From contig JAQYWR010000022.1 in NCBI GenBank assembly GCA_029379225.1, forward strand, positions 1-64,000: 64,000 nucleotides of DNA, written 5' to 3'. A program made the position numbers and the translations under genes. Of this stretch, positions 18,137-27,321 are shown piece by piece (within the stretch, counting starts at the first letter, position 1; each line of letters begins with the position of its first letter). The stretch is from Nostoc sp. S4. GTDB lineage: Bacteria; Cyanobacteriota; Cyanobacteriia; Cyanobacteriales; Nostocaceae. A model generated the notes under the pieces. The model saw only the letters and a program-made list of their open reading frames with translations. It did no database searches and had not been told where the DNA came from.

Positions 18137-19237
18137 ATGAATCGCTTTTCTCAAAAAATTACGGATTCTTACGATAGCACTTCACAACACATTGAGCTAA
18201 GCCAAGTGTCTGGTTGCAAGCAACTACTCCGCGATCGCTATAAAATACTTCAAGTTTTAGGTAGAGGTGGTTTTGGCATCACATTTTTAGCTAAAAATAC
18301 CATATTGCCAGGGAATACCCTGTGTGTGATTAAACAGCTATTACCAAAAGTGACTAGTCACCAAAGTTGGCAAAAGGCATGTATGCGCTTTGAAAAAGAA
18401 GCAAAAACCTTGGCTCTACTCGGTAGTCATCCTCAAATTCCCATGTTATTAGACTACTTTCAAGTGAATAAAGAGTTTTACTTGGTTCAAGAATACGTAA
18501 AAGGTTCAACATTGGCACGCGAAGTACGACGAACTGGAACTAAAAGTGAAGCCTTAGTTAAACAGTTTTTATACGAATTCTTGCCAGTATTACGGTATCT
18601 TCATCAACATCATGTAATTCATCGAGATATTAAGCCCCAAAATTTATTGCGGTGTGAAGATGATGGACGGGTAGTACTAATTGATTTTGGTGCAGTGAAA
18701 GAACAATTAATTGATACTTGTGAAAACTCAATTAATTTATCTAGAAACACCTGTTTTGTTGGGACTATGGGATTTGCACCACCAGAACAGTTTTCTTTAC
18801 GTCCAGTTTATGCAAGTGATATTTATGCACTCGGTGTAACTTGTATTTATATGTTAACTGGCAAAAGTCCTTTAGAATTCGACCAAGATCCAAGTAGTGG
18901 CGAGATTTGTTGGCAAAAAGAGGTAAATATCAGCGATAATTTTGCCCAGGTTTTAGAAAAAATGGTGAAATTTTCTTTACACGAGCGTTTTCAAACTGCG
19001 GATGAAGTAATAAAAGCTTTAGGTAAGGAAAATTATTTGCCTAGCTTGGCAAACTGCCTAACTAACCAAAAATTACATAAGAAAAGTATTAAACATTACG
19101 AAATTCCAGAACCCGAAATTACATATCACCAAGTTAACCATTCCCAAATTACACAACAAGAAAATTCTGATGTGTATTTGCCACCTGTAGTCAGAACTGC
19201 TACTGCAATTCGCAAATGGAGAGCAAGACTAAAATAA
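18137..19237 (+). CDS. Serine/threonine protein kinase (Pkn2/Hanks type)
   Basis: A 366-residue cytoplasmic Ser/Thr kinase. The Gly loop GRGGFGITFLAKN, the lysine motif CVIKQL, the catalytic loop HRDIKPQNLL (D164), the metal-binding DFG (D183) and the activation-loop end APPEQF followed by SDIYALGV are all present, so it should be active. After the domain (to about residue 295) there is a 70-residue polar tail with no membrane segment or recognisable sensor. Hanks-type kinases are abundant in filamentous cyanobacteria. It lies just after three gene relics. A weak hairpin with T-run (19358-19389) may end its transcript. Confidence 0.93.
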   Translation: MNRFSQKITDSYDSTSQHIELSQVSGCKQLLRDRYKILQVLGRGGFGITFLAKNTILPGNTLCVIKQLLPKVTSHQSWQKACMRFEKEAKTLALLGSHPQIPMLLDYFQVNKEFYLVQEYVKGSTLAREVRRTGTKSEALVKQFLYEFLPVLRYLHQHHVIHRDIKPQNLLRCEDDGRVVLIDFGAVKEQLIDTCENSINLSRNTCFVGTMGFAPPEQFSLRPVYASDIYALGVTCIYMLTGKSPLEFDQDPSSGEICWQKEVNISDNFAQVLEKMVKFSLHERFQTADEVIKALGKENYLPSLANCLTNQKLHKKSIKHYEIPEPEITYHQVNHSQITQQENSDVYLPPVVRTATAIRKWRARLK

Positions 19238-20098
19238 ATAAGGCAACTTCAAGAAATAAATTATCTCGTTTAAAGTTAATGATTGATGAACGCCAGTTGC
19301 TTCTCCTGACGGAGACGCTGCGCGAACAACGGGGGGAAAGTACGCAATGTACTGGCTCCTGTTGAGTCTGAACAGGGGAATATTTTTTTATTTGTCAGTC
19401 CCTTAGGTCGCACAATTAAGTCAAGCAAGTATCAAATGAATAATTAATTATGGAAAAGAGAAAATATAAAAAACAAGTTTAGTAAGAATTTTGACTATGT
19501 TTGAAAGTCAGTGATGATTAATTAATCTCGGTTATTCTTTAATACTTAGTTATTGATTGATTGCAAATATACAAGAAAAAGTACTAAAGCGAATACTTCT
19601 AAAAAAATTATTATTCAGATTATTATATAATCGAAAGAATAATTAATCCTATGGCTCTCGTAGTTTTCCACGAATGAGGAAGACTGACTAAGCTAAAGCG
19701 CTGAAAAATAGCATATCTTTTCATGAAGATTGTCATTGAGCATGGGTCATGGGGCATTGGGCATTGGTTATTCACAGATAACAAATGACAAAGCGCCAAG
19801 TATGAGCGGAGGTTTTTTCAGAGCAGACGCTACTTGCTACCCTTCTGCTGACAAAGACGCACTCGCGTTCAGGAAGTCCTGCCTCTACTTTGTCAAAAAG
19901 GACAAATGACAAGTTTATGAGTAAATATACTATTTAAATGCGTTACGGCTTGCTATTTACAAACGCTAACTATATTAAGTAATTCCCGAAACCCCAAAAC
20001 AGGGTTTTTCTACCACAAGTAAGCGAGAGTCAATTCTTTTAAGGGTAAATACGGGGCAAACTTAGCTTAAGTTGTCATGCAGTCGCGCCTGTCAGATC
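19238..20098. other. Gap between two kinase genes, repeats and possible terminators
   Basis: The gap of 0.86 kb holds no supported gene. A weak hairpin CCTGTT / AACAGG at 19358-19376 is followed by TATTTTTTTA. A CTGACGGAGACGCTGCGCG-type repeat lies near 19300-19330, a GGGCATTGGGCATTGG tract near 19745-19770, and a second small hairpin AAACCC / GGGTTT at 19989-20007. The A/T-rich middle (19400-19660) shows nothing else. Confidence 0.5.
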
Positions 20099-22135
20099 AT
20101 GATCTGCTGCTTAAATCCCGATTGCCCAAATCCCCTGAATCCGAATGGAAAGAAGTTTTGCCAAAGTTGTGGCATCCCATTAGTGTCACTTTTGAGAAAT
20201 CGCTTCCGTGTTATCCGAGTCCTTTCAGATGAGGGGGGATTTGGCAGAACTTATCTATCAGAAGACATAGATAAACTCAATGAACGCTGTGTCATCAAGC
20301 AATTAGCTCCAAAATTTCAAGGAACTTGGTCGCAAAAAAAAGCGATGGAGTTGTTTGCTCAAGAAGCGCAGCGACTACAAGAACTTGGAGAACATCCCCA
20401 AATTCCGACTTTATTGGCTTATTTTGAGCAAGACGGCTGTTTGTATTTAGTACAGCAGTTTATCAATGGAGAGAATTTATTAAAGGAGTTGCAACAGCGC
20501 AAGAAGACCTATAGCGCTTGGGAAATTCAAGCTATTTTGCTGGATTTACTGCCTGTAGTCAAGTTTATCCACGATCGCAATGTGATTCATCGAGATATCA
20601 AACCAGAAAATATTATCCGGCATAAAAGTGACGGGCGATTAAGCTTAATTGATTTTGGTTCTTCAAAGCAATTCACAGCCAGAGTTCAAAATAAATCTGG
20701 CACGTCTATTGGTTCGCATGGTTATTCTCCTCTAGAACAAATTAGAGATGGTAAAGCTTTAAAAGCGAGTGACTTGTTCGGTTTAGGGGCTACCTGCTTT
20801 CACTTACTAACAGGAACTTCCCCGTTTCAATTGTGGATGGAATCTGGGTATGCCTGGGTAAGTAATTGGCGGCAATATTTACGCAGTCCATTAAATGCTG
20901 AATTGGATTTAGTAATAGACAAACTTTTAAAAAAAGACATCCAACAACGATATCAGTCAGCCGATGAAGTCCTAAGAGACTTGGTGCAAAAACAACCACT
21001 CGCACTCCCACCAGCCGGGAAGTCAACTGCTACAATTCCAGTCACCAAAGCTTCAGATTTACCAAAAAGTTATGGCTTAGTAAGAATTTTAATCTTAGTA
21101 AGTGCTTTGATTATGTTGTTTGGATTTAGCGAATCTTGGTATAAACATTTTCGCCAGATTCAAACTAGTTTGTCTTCTAGACTCATTGGGCATAGTCCGA
21201 GCAAAAATAACTCGCTTGTCGATCGAGCGTCAAAAATTACTTTGGGCAAGGTTTTCTTAGCTAACAGCCTCCAAGGACATGAAAACTCAGTTTTATCCGT
21301 CGCCATCACTCCTGATGGTAAAACCATCGCCAGTAGTGGCGACGACCGCAAAATTAAACTTTGGAATTTAGTAACTGGAAAACAAATCTCTTCACTCAAC
21401 ACCTATTCAAGGCAGGTGAATATCGTGGTTATTAGCCCAGATGGCAAAACTCTGGTGAGTGGTGGTGATGACAGCACCATCAAAGTTTGGAATCTGGCAA
21501 CAGGACGGCAAATTCGCACTCTGACAGGGCATTCTGACTCAGTTCATGCCTTAGCGATCGCTGCTGATAGCCAGACCCTAATTAGTGGTAGTGATGACAA
21601 TACCATCAAAATCTGGGATTTAGTAACTGGAGAGCAAATTAAAACACTAGTAGGGCATACATTCTGGGTGCGGTCAGTGGCCATCAGCCCCGATAGCGTG
21701 ATTCTGATTAGTGGCAGTTTTGACAAAACCATTAAAATTTGGAATCTGACAAAAGGATACTCAATCCGCACCTTAGAAGGAAATTCTCAAACAGTAACAG
21801 CTGTAGCTATTAGCCCGGATGGTAAAACTTTAGCCAGTGCTAGCCGCGATCGCACGATTAAACTTTGGAATATTGCCACCGGAAAAGAAATTCGCACCCT
21901 AGTGGGACATACCAACACAGTCACAACTGTAGCCTTTAGTGCCGATGGTCAAATTCTTGCTAGTGGTAGCCGCGATCGCACCATTAAACTTTGGAATATC
22001 GCTACCGGAGAAGAGATTCTCTCATTGGTAGCGCACACCAACACTGTGACATCCGTCGCCTTCAGTCCTGATAGCAAGACTCTTGTCAGCGGTAGTGACG
22101 ATAATACTATTAAAATTTGGCGGTTGTCTGAATGA
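20099..22135 (+). CDS. Membrane Ser/Thr kinase with zinc ribbon and seven WD40 repeats
   Basis: A 678-residue protein. A zinc-ribbon-like N-terminus (CCLNPDCPNPLNP, then CQSCG) precedes a Hanks-type kinase domain (about 35-300) with HRDIKPENI (D166), DFG and a VIKQL lysine motif. One membrane segment (LVRILILVSALIMLFGF) lies near 325-345. Seven WD40 repeats (about 395-678) then form a complete beta-propeller, which would lie outside the cytoplasm if the kinase is inside. The last three repeats are nearly identical in DNA, a sign of recent repeat duplication. I chose the ATG at 20099, since MICCLNPDCPNP is the usual start; a TTG at 20072 opens the longer frame. Kinase-WD40 fusions are known in Nostocales. 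Confidence 0.93.
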   Translation: MICCLNPDCPNPLNPNGKKFCQSCGIPLVSLLRNRFRVIRVLSDEGGFGRTYLSEDIDKLNERCVIKQLAPKFQGTWSQKKAMELFAQEAQRLQELGEHPQIPTLLAYFEQDGCLYLVQQFINGENLLKELQQRKKTYSAWEIQAILLDLLPVVKFIHDRNVIHRDIKPENIIRHKSDGRLSLIDFGSSKQFTARVQNKSGTSIGSHGYSPLEQIRDGKALKASDLFGLGATCFHLLTGTSPFQLWMESGYAWVSNWRQYLRSPLNAELDLVIDKLLKKDIQQRYQSADEVLRDLVQKQPLALPPAGKSTATIPVTKASDLPKSYGLVRILILVSALIMLFGFSESWYKHFRQIQTSLSSRLIGHSPSKNNSLVDRASKITLGKVFLANSLQGHENSVLSVAITPDGKTIASSGDDRKIKLWNLVTGKQISSLNTYSRQVNIVVISPDGKTLVSGGDDSTIKVWNLATGRQIRTLTGHSDSVHALAIAADSQTLISGSDDNTIKIWDLVTGEQIKTLVGHTFWVRSVAISPDSVILISGSFDKTIKIWNLTKGYSIRTLEGNSQTVTAVAISPDGKTLASASRDRTIKLWNIATGKEIRTLVGHTNTVTTVAFSADGQILASGSRDRTIKLWNIATGEEILSLVAHTNTVTSVAFSPDSKTLVSGSDDNTIKIWRLSE

Positions 22136-22228
22136 GGGGTGCAGGGGAAGCACAGGAGTAGGAGGGCACAGGGGAAAGTGCTGCAATTTGTCCTATGCCT
22201 TCCTGCCTCTTGCCAATGCCTCAAAATA

Positions 22229-23083
22229 TTAGCTATTAGCTCTTAAACTGGGCAATGGATACGATTGAGGCTGCTTTAAATCGGCAAATTCACAAATAGA
22301 ATTAAATGGGCAAAAGCGGCAGTGAGAGCCAGGATTGGGAGGAAAAATTTTACTAAAATTACTGGTTTCTTCTTGATATTGTTGTAAATCGTACTGATGT
22401 TTATGGGCAATGCTTGCTAATTCAAATTTTAAAGATTCTAATTCACTATTATTAATGCTAATTAATTCCGATTTTTTAGAAATTTCTAAATTATAAAATG
22501 AAGCGACAGCTTGCCGTCCGGGGTAAAGATAACGAGCAGCAAGGAGATAAACTAAAGCCTGTCGTCGGTCAAAAGCCGATTTACCAGTTTTAAAATCTAA
22601 AATATGTAAAGTGCGATCGCTTTCAATGAAAACACAATCCATTGCCGCATATAAGCGAAAGCAATAATCATTTTGTTCAATCACAATCGGTTTAGGAAAA
22701 CCTTCGTCGCCAGGAGTTAGTTGGATAATATTTTTATTCAAAAGCAACGGAGCATCATGATATTTTTTTAAAATTTGTAGCACCCGTTGTCTGACTTGCT
22801 CGCTTGAGTTACTCAATTGTAATAGCTGGGCAACTTTTTCTACGCCATCTGATTGCTGCAAAAGATGTCTGTGATTATGAAACTCATAAACGCCTTTTTG
22901 GGCAAGTATCCCAATCCGCTGCGGTGCGGTAGCTTTCGCTAATAGTGCTTTGATTTGTGGTTCGTGTTGCCGCGCTTTGATAAACCCCCGTCTCATCTGG
23001 CAATGCCAGCGTTCTTGCCCTGACGCTGGGGCAACTAAAGACCAAAGGTGATAACTGGCAAAAGGTCGATCGGGGGTTGACAT
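22229..23083 (-). CDS. PD-(D/E)XK nuclease family protein with iron-sulfur cysteines
   Basis: A 284-residue protein of the RecB/Cas4-like PD-(D/E)XK superfamily. The active site appears as AAMDCVFIES followed by ILDFKTGK, giving the D...DXK signature, and a downstream QALVYLLAARYLY helix matches the QXXXY motif. The C-terminal HCRFCPFNSICEF resembles the cysteine cluster that holds a 4Fe-4S centre in AddB/Cas4-type nucleases. No helicase or cas genes are nearby, so a CRISPR role is not supported. A DNA repair or processing role is the better guess. It is divergent from the phosphohexomutase gene. Confidence 0.85.
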   Translation of the reverse strand: MSTPDRPFASYHLWSLVAPASGQERWHCQMRRGFIKARQHEPQIKALLAKATAPQRIGILAQKGVYEFHNHRHLLQQSDGVEKVAQLLQLSNSSEQVRQRVLQILKKYHDAPLLLNKNIIQLTPGDEGFPKPIVIEQNDYCFRLYAAMDCVFIESDRTLHILDFKTGKSAFDRRQALVYLLAARYLYPGRQAVASFYNLEISKKSELISINNSELESLKFELASIAHKHQYDLQQYQEETSNFSKIFPPNPGSHCRFCPFNSICEFADLKQPQSYPLPSLRANS

Positions 23084-23230
23084 TGCTCAGAAACAGTGAG
23101 AAAAAGTACGGTGGGAAGAACTATCTTCGACAGTATCCGCTGAAGATAACTTCCGAGGATACTTGCTGCTACACACGCTTTGCGGGAAGCTTTTAATAGT
23201 ACTGATGATGTACCGGAGCAAGTGGCAAAA

Positions 23231-24670
23231 ATGAGCGCTAGTAGCAATTCCAGCAAGATAAAATTTGGTACCGATGGATGGCGAGGCATTATTGCCGATG
23301 ACTTTACTTTCCCCAATGTGCGGAAAGTAACAAGAGCGATCGCCAGTTACCTCGAAACAGCCTACACAAAAGACAAACCAGTACTTATTGCCTACGATAC
23401 TCGGTTTTTAGCTGACCAGTTTGCCCAAACAGCGGCCCAAGTCTTGGCAGACTTAGGTTGGACAGTAAAAATTACCAATCGGGATTGTCCCACACCAGTA
23501 ATTGCTTACAACGCCCGTCACTTAAATTCTGCTGGGGCGTTGATGTTTACTGCTAGCCATAATCCAGCACCATACTGTGGAATTAAATATATCCCCGATT
23601 ATGCTGGACCTGCCACTCCAGAGATTACTGATACTATTGTGGCAAATATAGAAAGTGCATCGGATCGTCTGCCTAATAGCAACCGATCTGATTTAATTTC
23701 TACTTTCGATCCAAAGCCAGATTACCTGCAATTTATCTATACCCTGCTTGATGTAGAACGAATTAAGAGCGCGAATTTAAAAGTAAAATACGATGCCCTT
23801 TATTCTACATCTCGTGGTTATTTAGATGAAGTTTTGCAACATAGTGGCGCTCAGTTAGAAAGTTTCCACACTTGGAGGGATGTATTATTTGGCGGTGGGA
23901 TGCCAGAACCCAAAGGAGAACAATTAGTTGGGTTAGTAGAAGCAGTAGTGGGCGATCGCGCAGATTTGGGTTTGGCGACAGATGGAGATAGCGATCGCTT
24001 TGGTATTGTTGATGAACAAGGAACTGTCCTCACTCCTAATACTGTGCTGTTAGTTTTAGCACGACATTTAATCAAAAATAAAGGTAAAAGTGGCGCTATT
24101 GTCCGCACTGTCGCTACAACCCATCTGCTAGACAATTTTGCGGCTAAATATGGGCTACAAATTTATGAAACACCCGTAGGCTTTAAATATATCGGTGAAA
24201 AAATGCGGGAAACCACCGTCCTGATTGGTGGGGAAGAATCAGGCGGATTAAGTGTAATTGGCCATATTCCTGAAAAAGATGGTGTTTTAGCCGATATGCT
24301 AGTGGCAGAAGCCATCGCTTATGAAGGAAAACCCCTAAGTCAGCTAGTAGCAGAAGCGATCGCCGAAGCCGATGGTCCGCTTTACAATACCCGTCTTGAC
24401 TTGCACCTCACCGAGTCTCACAAAACCGCTGTCATCGACTCCTTCACCAAAAATCCACCCACAGAGGTAGCAGGAATTAAAGTCAAGGAAGTCGGGCGTA
24501 AAGACGGTATTAAACTCTATTTAGAAGAAGGTAGCTGGGTACTACTACGTCCTTCCGGTACAGAACCCTTGGTGCGCGTTTACCTAGAAACCAACTCTCC
24601 GGAAAAATTGACCCAAATCTCTCAAGAGTTAGAGAATGCCATTGCTAAGCTAGAGGCAGTAGCAGTTTAA
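23231..24670 (+). CDS. Phosphoglucomutase/phosphomannomutase family protein
   Basis: A 479-residue alpha-D-phosphohexomutase that moves phosphate between C1 and C6 of glucose or mannose phosphate. It feeds glycogen or sugar-nucleotide synthesis. The four expected loops are visible: FGTDGWRG at the start, the phosphoserine loop TASHNPAP with S109, the metal loop DGDSDRFG, and the sugar loop GEESGG; the C-terminal phosphate loop RPSGTEP is also present. I chose the ATG at 23231, with GGAG a short distance upstream, over a TTG at 23180 that would add an unrelated 17-residue leader. Which sugar it prefers cannot be read from sequence. Confidence 0.94.
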   Translation: MSASSNSSKIKFGTDGWRGIIADDFTFPNVRKVTRAIASYLETAYTKDKPVLIAYDTRFLADQFAQTAAQVLADLGWTVKITNRDCPTPVIAYNARHLNSAGALMFTASHNPAPYCGIKYIPDYAGPATPEITDTIVANIESASDRLPNSNRSDLISTFDPKPDYLQFIYTLLDVERIKSANLKVKYDALYSTSRGYLDEVLQHSGAQLESFHTWRDVLFGGGMPEPKGEQLVGLVEAVVGDRADLGLATDGDSDRFGIVDEQGTVLTPNTVLLVLARHLIKNKGKSGAIVRTVATTHLLDNFAAKYGLQIYETPVGFKYIGEKMRETTVLIGGEESGGLSVIGHIPEKDGVLADMLVAEAIAYEGKPLSQLVAEAIAEADGPLYNTRLDLHLTESHKTAVIDSFTKNPPTEVAGIKVKEVGRKDGIKLYLEEGSWVLLRPSGTEPLVRVYLETNSPEKLTQISQELENAIAKLEAVAV

Positions 24671-24800
24671 TTTAGTCAGAGTTAGGAATCAAAGTTAAGA
24701 ATTATGAGTTTGGAGTTAAGAATTGTAAATTAGCAATTCTTAACTCTTAATTTATAACTTTAATCGAGATGTCAATTCCTAATTCCTAACTTTTTACTCC
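24671..24800. repeat. GTTAGGAATT-type inverted repeat tract
   Basis: Runs of AGTTAAGAATT and their reverse complements (AATTCTTAACTC, TCCTAATTCCTAAC) alternate between the phosphohexomutase and the next gene. Similar tracts occur near 10870, 13765-13825, 26670, 54130-54230 and 57005-57085. They look like expanded short cyanobacterial repeats. Confidence 0.6.
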
Positions 24801-24816
24801 TGACTTAGAGCGAAAT

Positions 24817-25095
24817 ATGAGAACTTTAGCTCCTTTATTGACAATTGTAGTTATAGCTATTTGGGTAATGGCGATCGCGATTATTTCAGTTCAAAATGCC
24901 ACACCAGTATCGTTAAATTTCTTAACATTTCAATCAATACAAATACCAGTGGGTTTAGTTTTAGCTTTTTGTGCGGTTATCGGGTTAATTAGCGTGGCAT
25001 TGCTGCAACCCCTCTGGTATCTTGCTGGTTCTGGACAGGGTAATTCTCGACTAGAAGATGATGCAGAATTTTTTGTTGATGATGAAGATTTTTAA
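24817..25095 (+). CDS. Small LapA-domain (DUF1049) membrane protein
   Basis: A 92-residue protein with two membrane helices, about residues 5-25 (LLTIVVIAIWVMAIAIISVQ) and 45-68 (VGLVLAFCAVIGLISVALLQ). They are joined by the typical NATPVSLNFL loop of the lipopolysaccharide assembly protein A domain family, and the tail is acidic (DDAEFFVDDEDF). Such proteins sit in the inner membrane; in enteric bacteria LapA/LapB control lipopolysaccharide assembly, but the cyanobacterial role is not known. It stands alone, with repeat tracts on both sides. Confidence 0.85.
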   Translation: MRTLAPLLTIVVIAIWVMAIAIISVQNATPVSLNFLTFQSIQIPVGLVLAFCAVIGLISVALLQPLWYLAGSGQGNSRLEDDAEFFVDDEDF

Positions 25096-25156
25096 GCTTT
25101 GAAAAACATACGAAAGTACATGCCGATATCCTCAGACCAATTAAGTACTCTTAACC

Positions 25157-25181
25157 TGTTAGTATGCACTAACATGCATAC
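25157..25181. promoter_or_regulatory. Overlapping palindromes, possible operator
   Basis: TGTTAG (25157-25162) pairs with CTAACA (25169-25174), and GTATGCA (25162-25168) pairs with TGCATAC (25175-25181), each with a 6-base spacer. Two interleaved perfect inverted repeats in 25 bases are typical of repressor sites. They lie 12 bases before a tiny toxin-like reading frame. No regulator gene is beside it. Confidence 0.35.
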
Positions 25182-25328
25182 AATAGATGTAGATGGGATA
25201 TCAGTGGAATAAAGACAAAGCCAGTATTTCCACAGGAACTTGAGCGAATTGGAAAATTACCTTAAATCCATCTGAGCTAGAAAAAAACAAAGTCATACTC
25301 TCTAAAAGATTTACTACTCGGTTGCACT

Positions 25329-25466
25329 TACAGCATATTTCAAGTGCATGAGGTACAAATTGACTGGTTTTGAGGTAGGAGGCAGAGGGCAGGAGGCAGG
25401 AGGGAGAAGAAGAATTTTTATTTTTAATTCTTTAGTTGTGTACCTCATTTAGTTGCAAACTGCTCT
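25329..25466. repeat. GGTACAAA-ended MITE family, copy 2
   Basis: Left end TACAGCATATTTCAAGTGC through ATGAGGTACAAA, right end TGTACCTCATTTAGTTGC to CTGCTCTA. The two ends pair imperfectly and the core contains GGCAGGAGGCAG units. Same orientation as copy 1. Confidence 0.7.
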
Positions 25467-25766
25467 AATTAATATTCCTGTGCGATTGCGATCGCCTGAT
25501 GGCAGAAATTGGATTTTATCTGTGACAGCAAAGACTAAAAAACTAGGACTGTGTAGCACCTTTTGTAATTCATTGCAGCTTTTACTTTGCTGCAAACCTT
25601 TAGCGATTCCCATAATTGGATCGTAAGCCGTAGCCGTTCGCCAATTTCAGCACAGACAAAATCAGAAGTTATTTTGTAGTAATTTATACTTATTACCTTA
25701 TTGTTACAGGTTCCAAAGTCTTCTACACTGACTGAAATAAGTTTTAATTTTCAATGGCGGCTCCTC

Positions 25767-26663
25767 ATGACGGTTAATGATACTGAGTACATTAGGCAAG
25801 CTGAAGCCACTCGCGTGCAAGTACTAAGCGAAGCACTTCCTTACATTCAACAATTCGCTGGTCGTACTGTTGTTGTTAAATACGGTGGCGCGGCGATGAA
25901 AGATAGCACACTTAAAGATCAAGTCATCCGTGACATTGTATTCTTATCTTGCGTTGGCTTGCGGCCAATTCTAGTCCACGGTGGTGGCCCAGAAATTAAC
26001 AGTTGGTTAGATAAATTGGGAATAGAACCGCAATTTAGAAATGGTCTGCGAGTTACCGATGCCCCCACAATGGATGTAGTGGAAATGGTTTTAGTCGGTC
26101 GAGTCAATAAAGAAATTGTGGCACTGATTAACCAAGCTGGAGGGTTGGCCGTAGGACTTTGTGGTAAAGATGGTAATCTGATCACAGCTCGTCCCCAAGG
26201 TCAAGAAGGTATCGGTTTTGTGGGGGAAGTCAGCAATGTAGATATCAAAATTTTAGACACCCTAGCTAGTAATGGCTATATTCCAGTAGTGTCCAGCGTC
26301 GCCGCAGATGAGACAGGACAAGCCTACAATATTAACGCCGATACTGTAGCTGGAGAAATCGCCGCAGCATTAGGAGCAGAAAAGTTAATTTTATTAACCG
26401 ACACCAGAGGTATCTTAAAAGATTATAAAGACCCATCTACCTTGGTTCCAAAAGTAGACATTCGGGAAGCTCGTGAATTGATTGCTGCTGGTATAGTCGG
26501 CGGTGGTATGATTCCTAAAGTCAATTGTTGCGTGCGATCGCTTGCTCAAGGAGTACGTGCAGCACACATCATTGATGGTCGCATTCCCCATGCCCTGTTA
26601 TTAGAAATCTTTACTGATATTGGGATTGGGACGATGATTCTTGGTTCTCAGTTTACTTCCTAG
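25767..26663 (+). CDS. argB: Acetylglutamate kinase
   Basis: A 298-residue amino-acid kinase catalysing the second step of arginine synthesis, phosphorylation of N-acetylglutamate, in the cytoplasm. VVKYGGAAM near the N-terminus and the HGGGPEI loop bind phosphate and substrate; [10 protein letters not shown] and the C-terminal GGGMIPKV stretch are also typical. In cyanobacteria the enzyme is activated by the nitrogen signal protein PII and inhibited by arginine; this is family knowledge. I chose the ATG at 25767 ([16 protein letters not shown]) because the longer frame from a TTG at 25701 adds 22 residues not expected for the family. It is a single-gene unit. Confidence 0.97.
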   Translation: MTVNDTEYIRQAEATRVQVLSEALPYIQQFAGRTVVVKYGGAAMKDSTLKDQVIRDIVFLSCVGLRPILVHGGGPEINSWLDKLGIEPQFRNGLRVTDAPTMDVVEMVLVGRVNKEIVALINQAGGLAVGLCGKDGNLITARPQGQEGIGFVGEVSNVDIKILDTLASNGYIPVVSSVAADETGQAYNINADTVAGEIAAALGAEKLILLTDTRGILKDYKDPSTLVPKVDIREARELIAAGIVGGGMIPKVNCCVRSLAQGVRAAHIIDGRIPHALLLEIFTDIGIGTMILGSQFTS

Positions 26664-26764
26664 GAGTGTTGACTGGTGACTGGTGAGTCAAGGTTAGGAG
26701 TGAGGAGTTATTATTTTCCCCCTACCTCCCCATCTCCTCATATCCTCATCTCCCCACTTCCCAC

Positions 26765-27169
26765 CTACCGGGGATAAGTAATAATAACCCGCGATCGCCC
26801 GCCACTAAATGGTGTACGACGCCATGAATTGTTTATAATCACCGGATTAACTAGTGTTGAGTCCCGAATTGTGGGATTAACGAAAGCTGGATTAATCAAG
26901 GTGGAATTTCTCACCCTGTGCCTAACCCCAGGATAAGAATAATTGTAGTAATCAGTGCGTTGTGGCATTAATCCCGTTGCCGGATCTACAGGCATCGGTG
27001 TGGGAATCGGACTACCATAAATGAAGGAACCAACAGCAGGCGTTCGCCTAAATCCAGAACCACCATCAATTATGATGATTTCGGCGGATGCTGGAGCGAG
27101 CGTAGCGCTCATCGTTGCTAAAGATATACCTGCTCCTAGCCAATATAATTGTAAATGCTTGATTTTCAT
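26765..27169 (-). CDS. Small secreted protein of unknown function
   Basis: A 134-residue protein with a clear signal peptide: KIKHLQ, then a hydrophobic stretch to about residue 29, ending APASAE, a likely signal peptidase cut. The mature part is Pro/Asn/Thr-rich with repeated NSTLINPAFVNPTIRD-type units (NP-V/I-I) and no Cys. This repetitive pattern suggests a surface or periplasmic protein, but I do not recognise a family. A GAGCGTAGCGCTC palindrome lies inside its coding sequence near 27095. It is convergent with argB across a short C-rich tract and divergent from the TPR gene at 27322. Confidence 0.7.
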   Translation of the reverse strand: MKIKHLQLYWLGAGISLATMSATLAPASAEIIIIDGGSGFRRTPAVGSFIYGSPIPTPMPVDPATGLMPQRTDYYNYSYPGVRHRVRNSTLINPAFVNPTIRDSTLVNPVIINNSWRRTPFSGGRSRVIITYPR

Positions 27170-27321
27170 CTTATTTTGATAACTTGATATCTGATACCGG
27201 AATTTTTAATGAGAAAATAGCTATAGCTACTTAATTAAAATTTTAGAAGTTTGTCTAGTTTCAGGTTATCTACCTATGAAAAGATTTTAAAAAGATTGCT
27301 GGACTTGGCAAAATAAAAACA

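Larger units (their letters stand above)
25096..25766. other. Gap of 0.67 kb upstream of argB with palindromes, MITE copy and possible relics
   Basis: The gap contains overlapping palindromes at 25157-25181 and a 16-codon frame at 25193-25243. That frame opens GYQWNKDKA, reminiscent of BrnT-type toxins, and stops at once. The MITE copy at 25329-25466 follows. On the minus strand from about 25640 to 25470 an open frame encodes LVFAVTDKIQFLPSGDRN, which looks protein-like but I cannot name it. None of these is a supported gene. Confidence 0.4.

Noticed and set aside
19279..19365. Small frame MIDERQLLLLTETLRE at 19.3 kb
   Set aside because: It is the usual translation of the GACGGAGACGCTGCGCG-type cyanobacterial repeat.
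22229..23083. PD-(D/E)XK protein as a CRISPR Cas4
   Set aside because: No cas genes and no array of direct repeats with spacers occur in the window.
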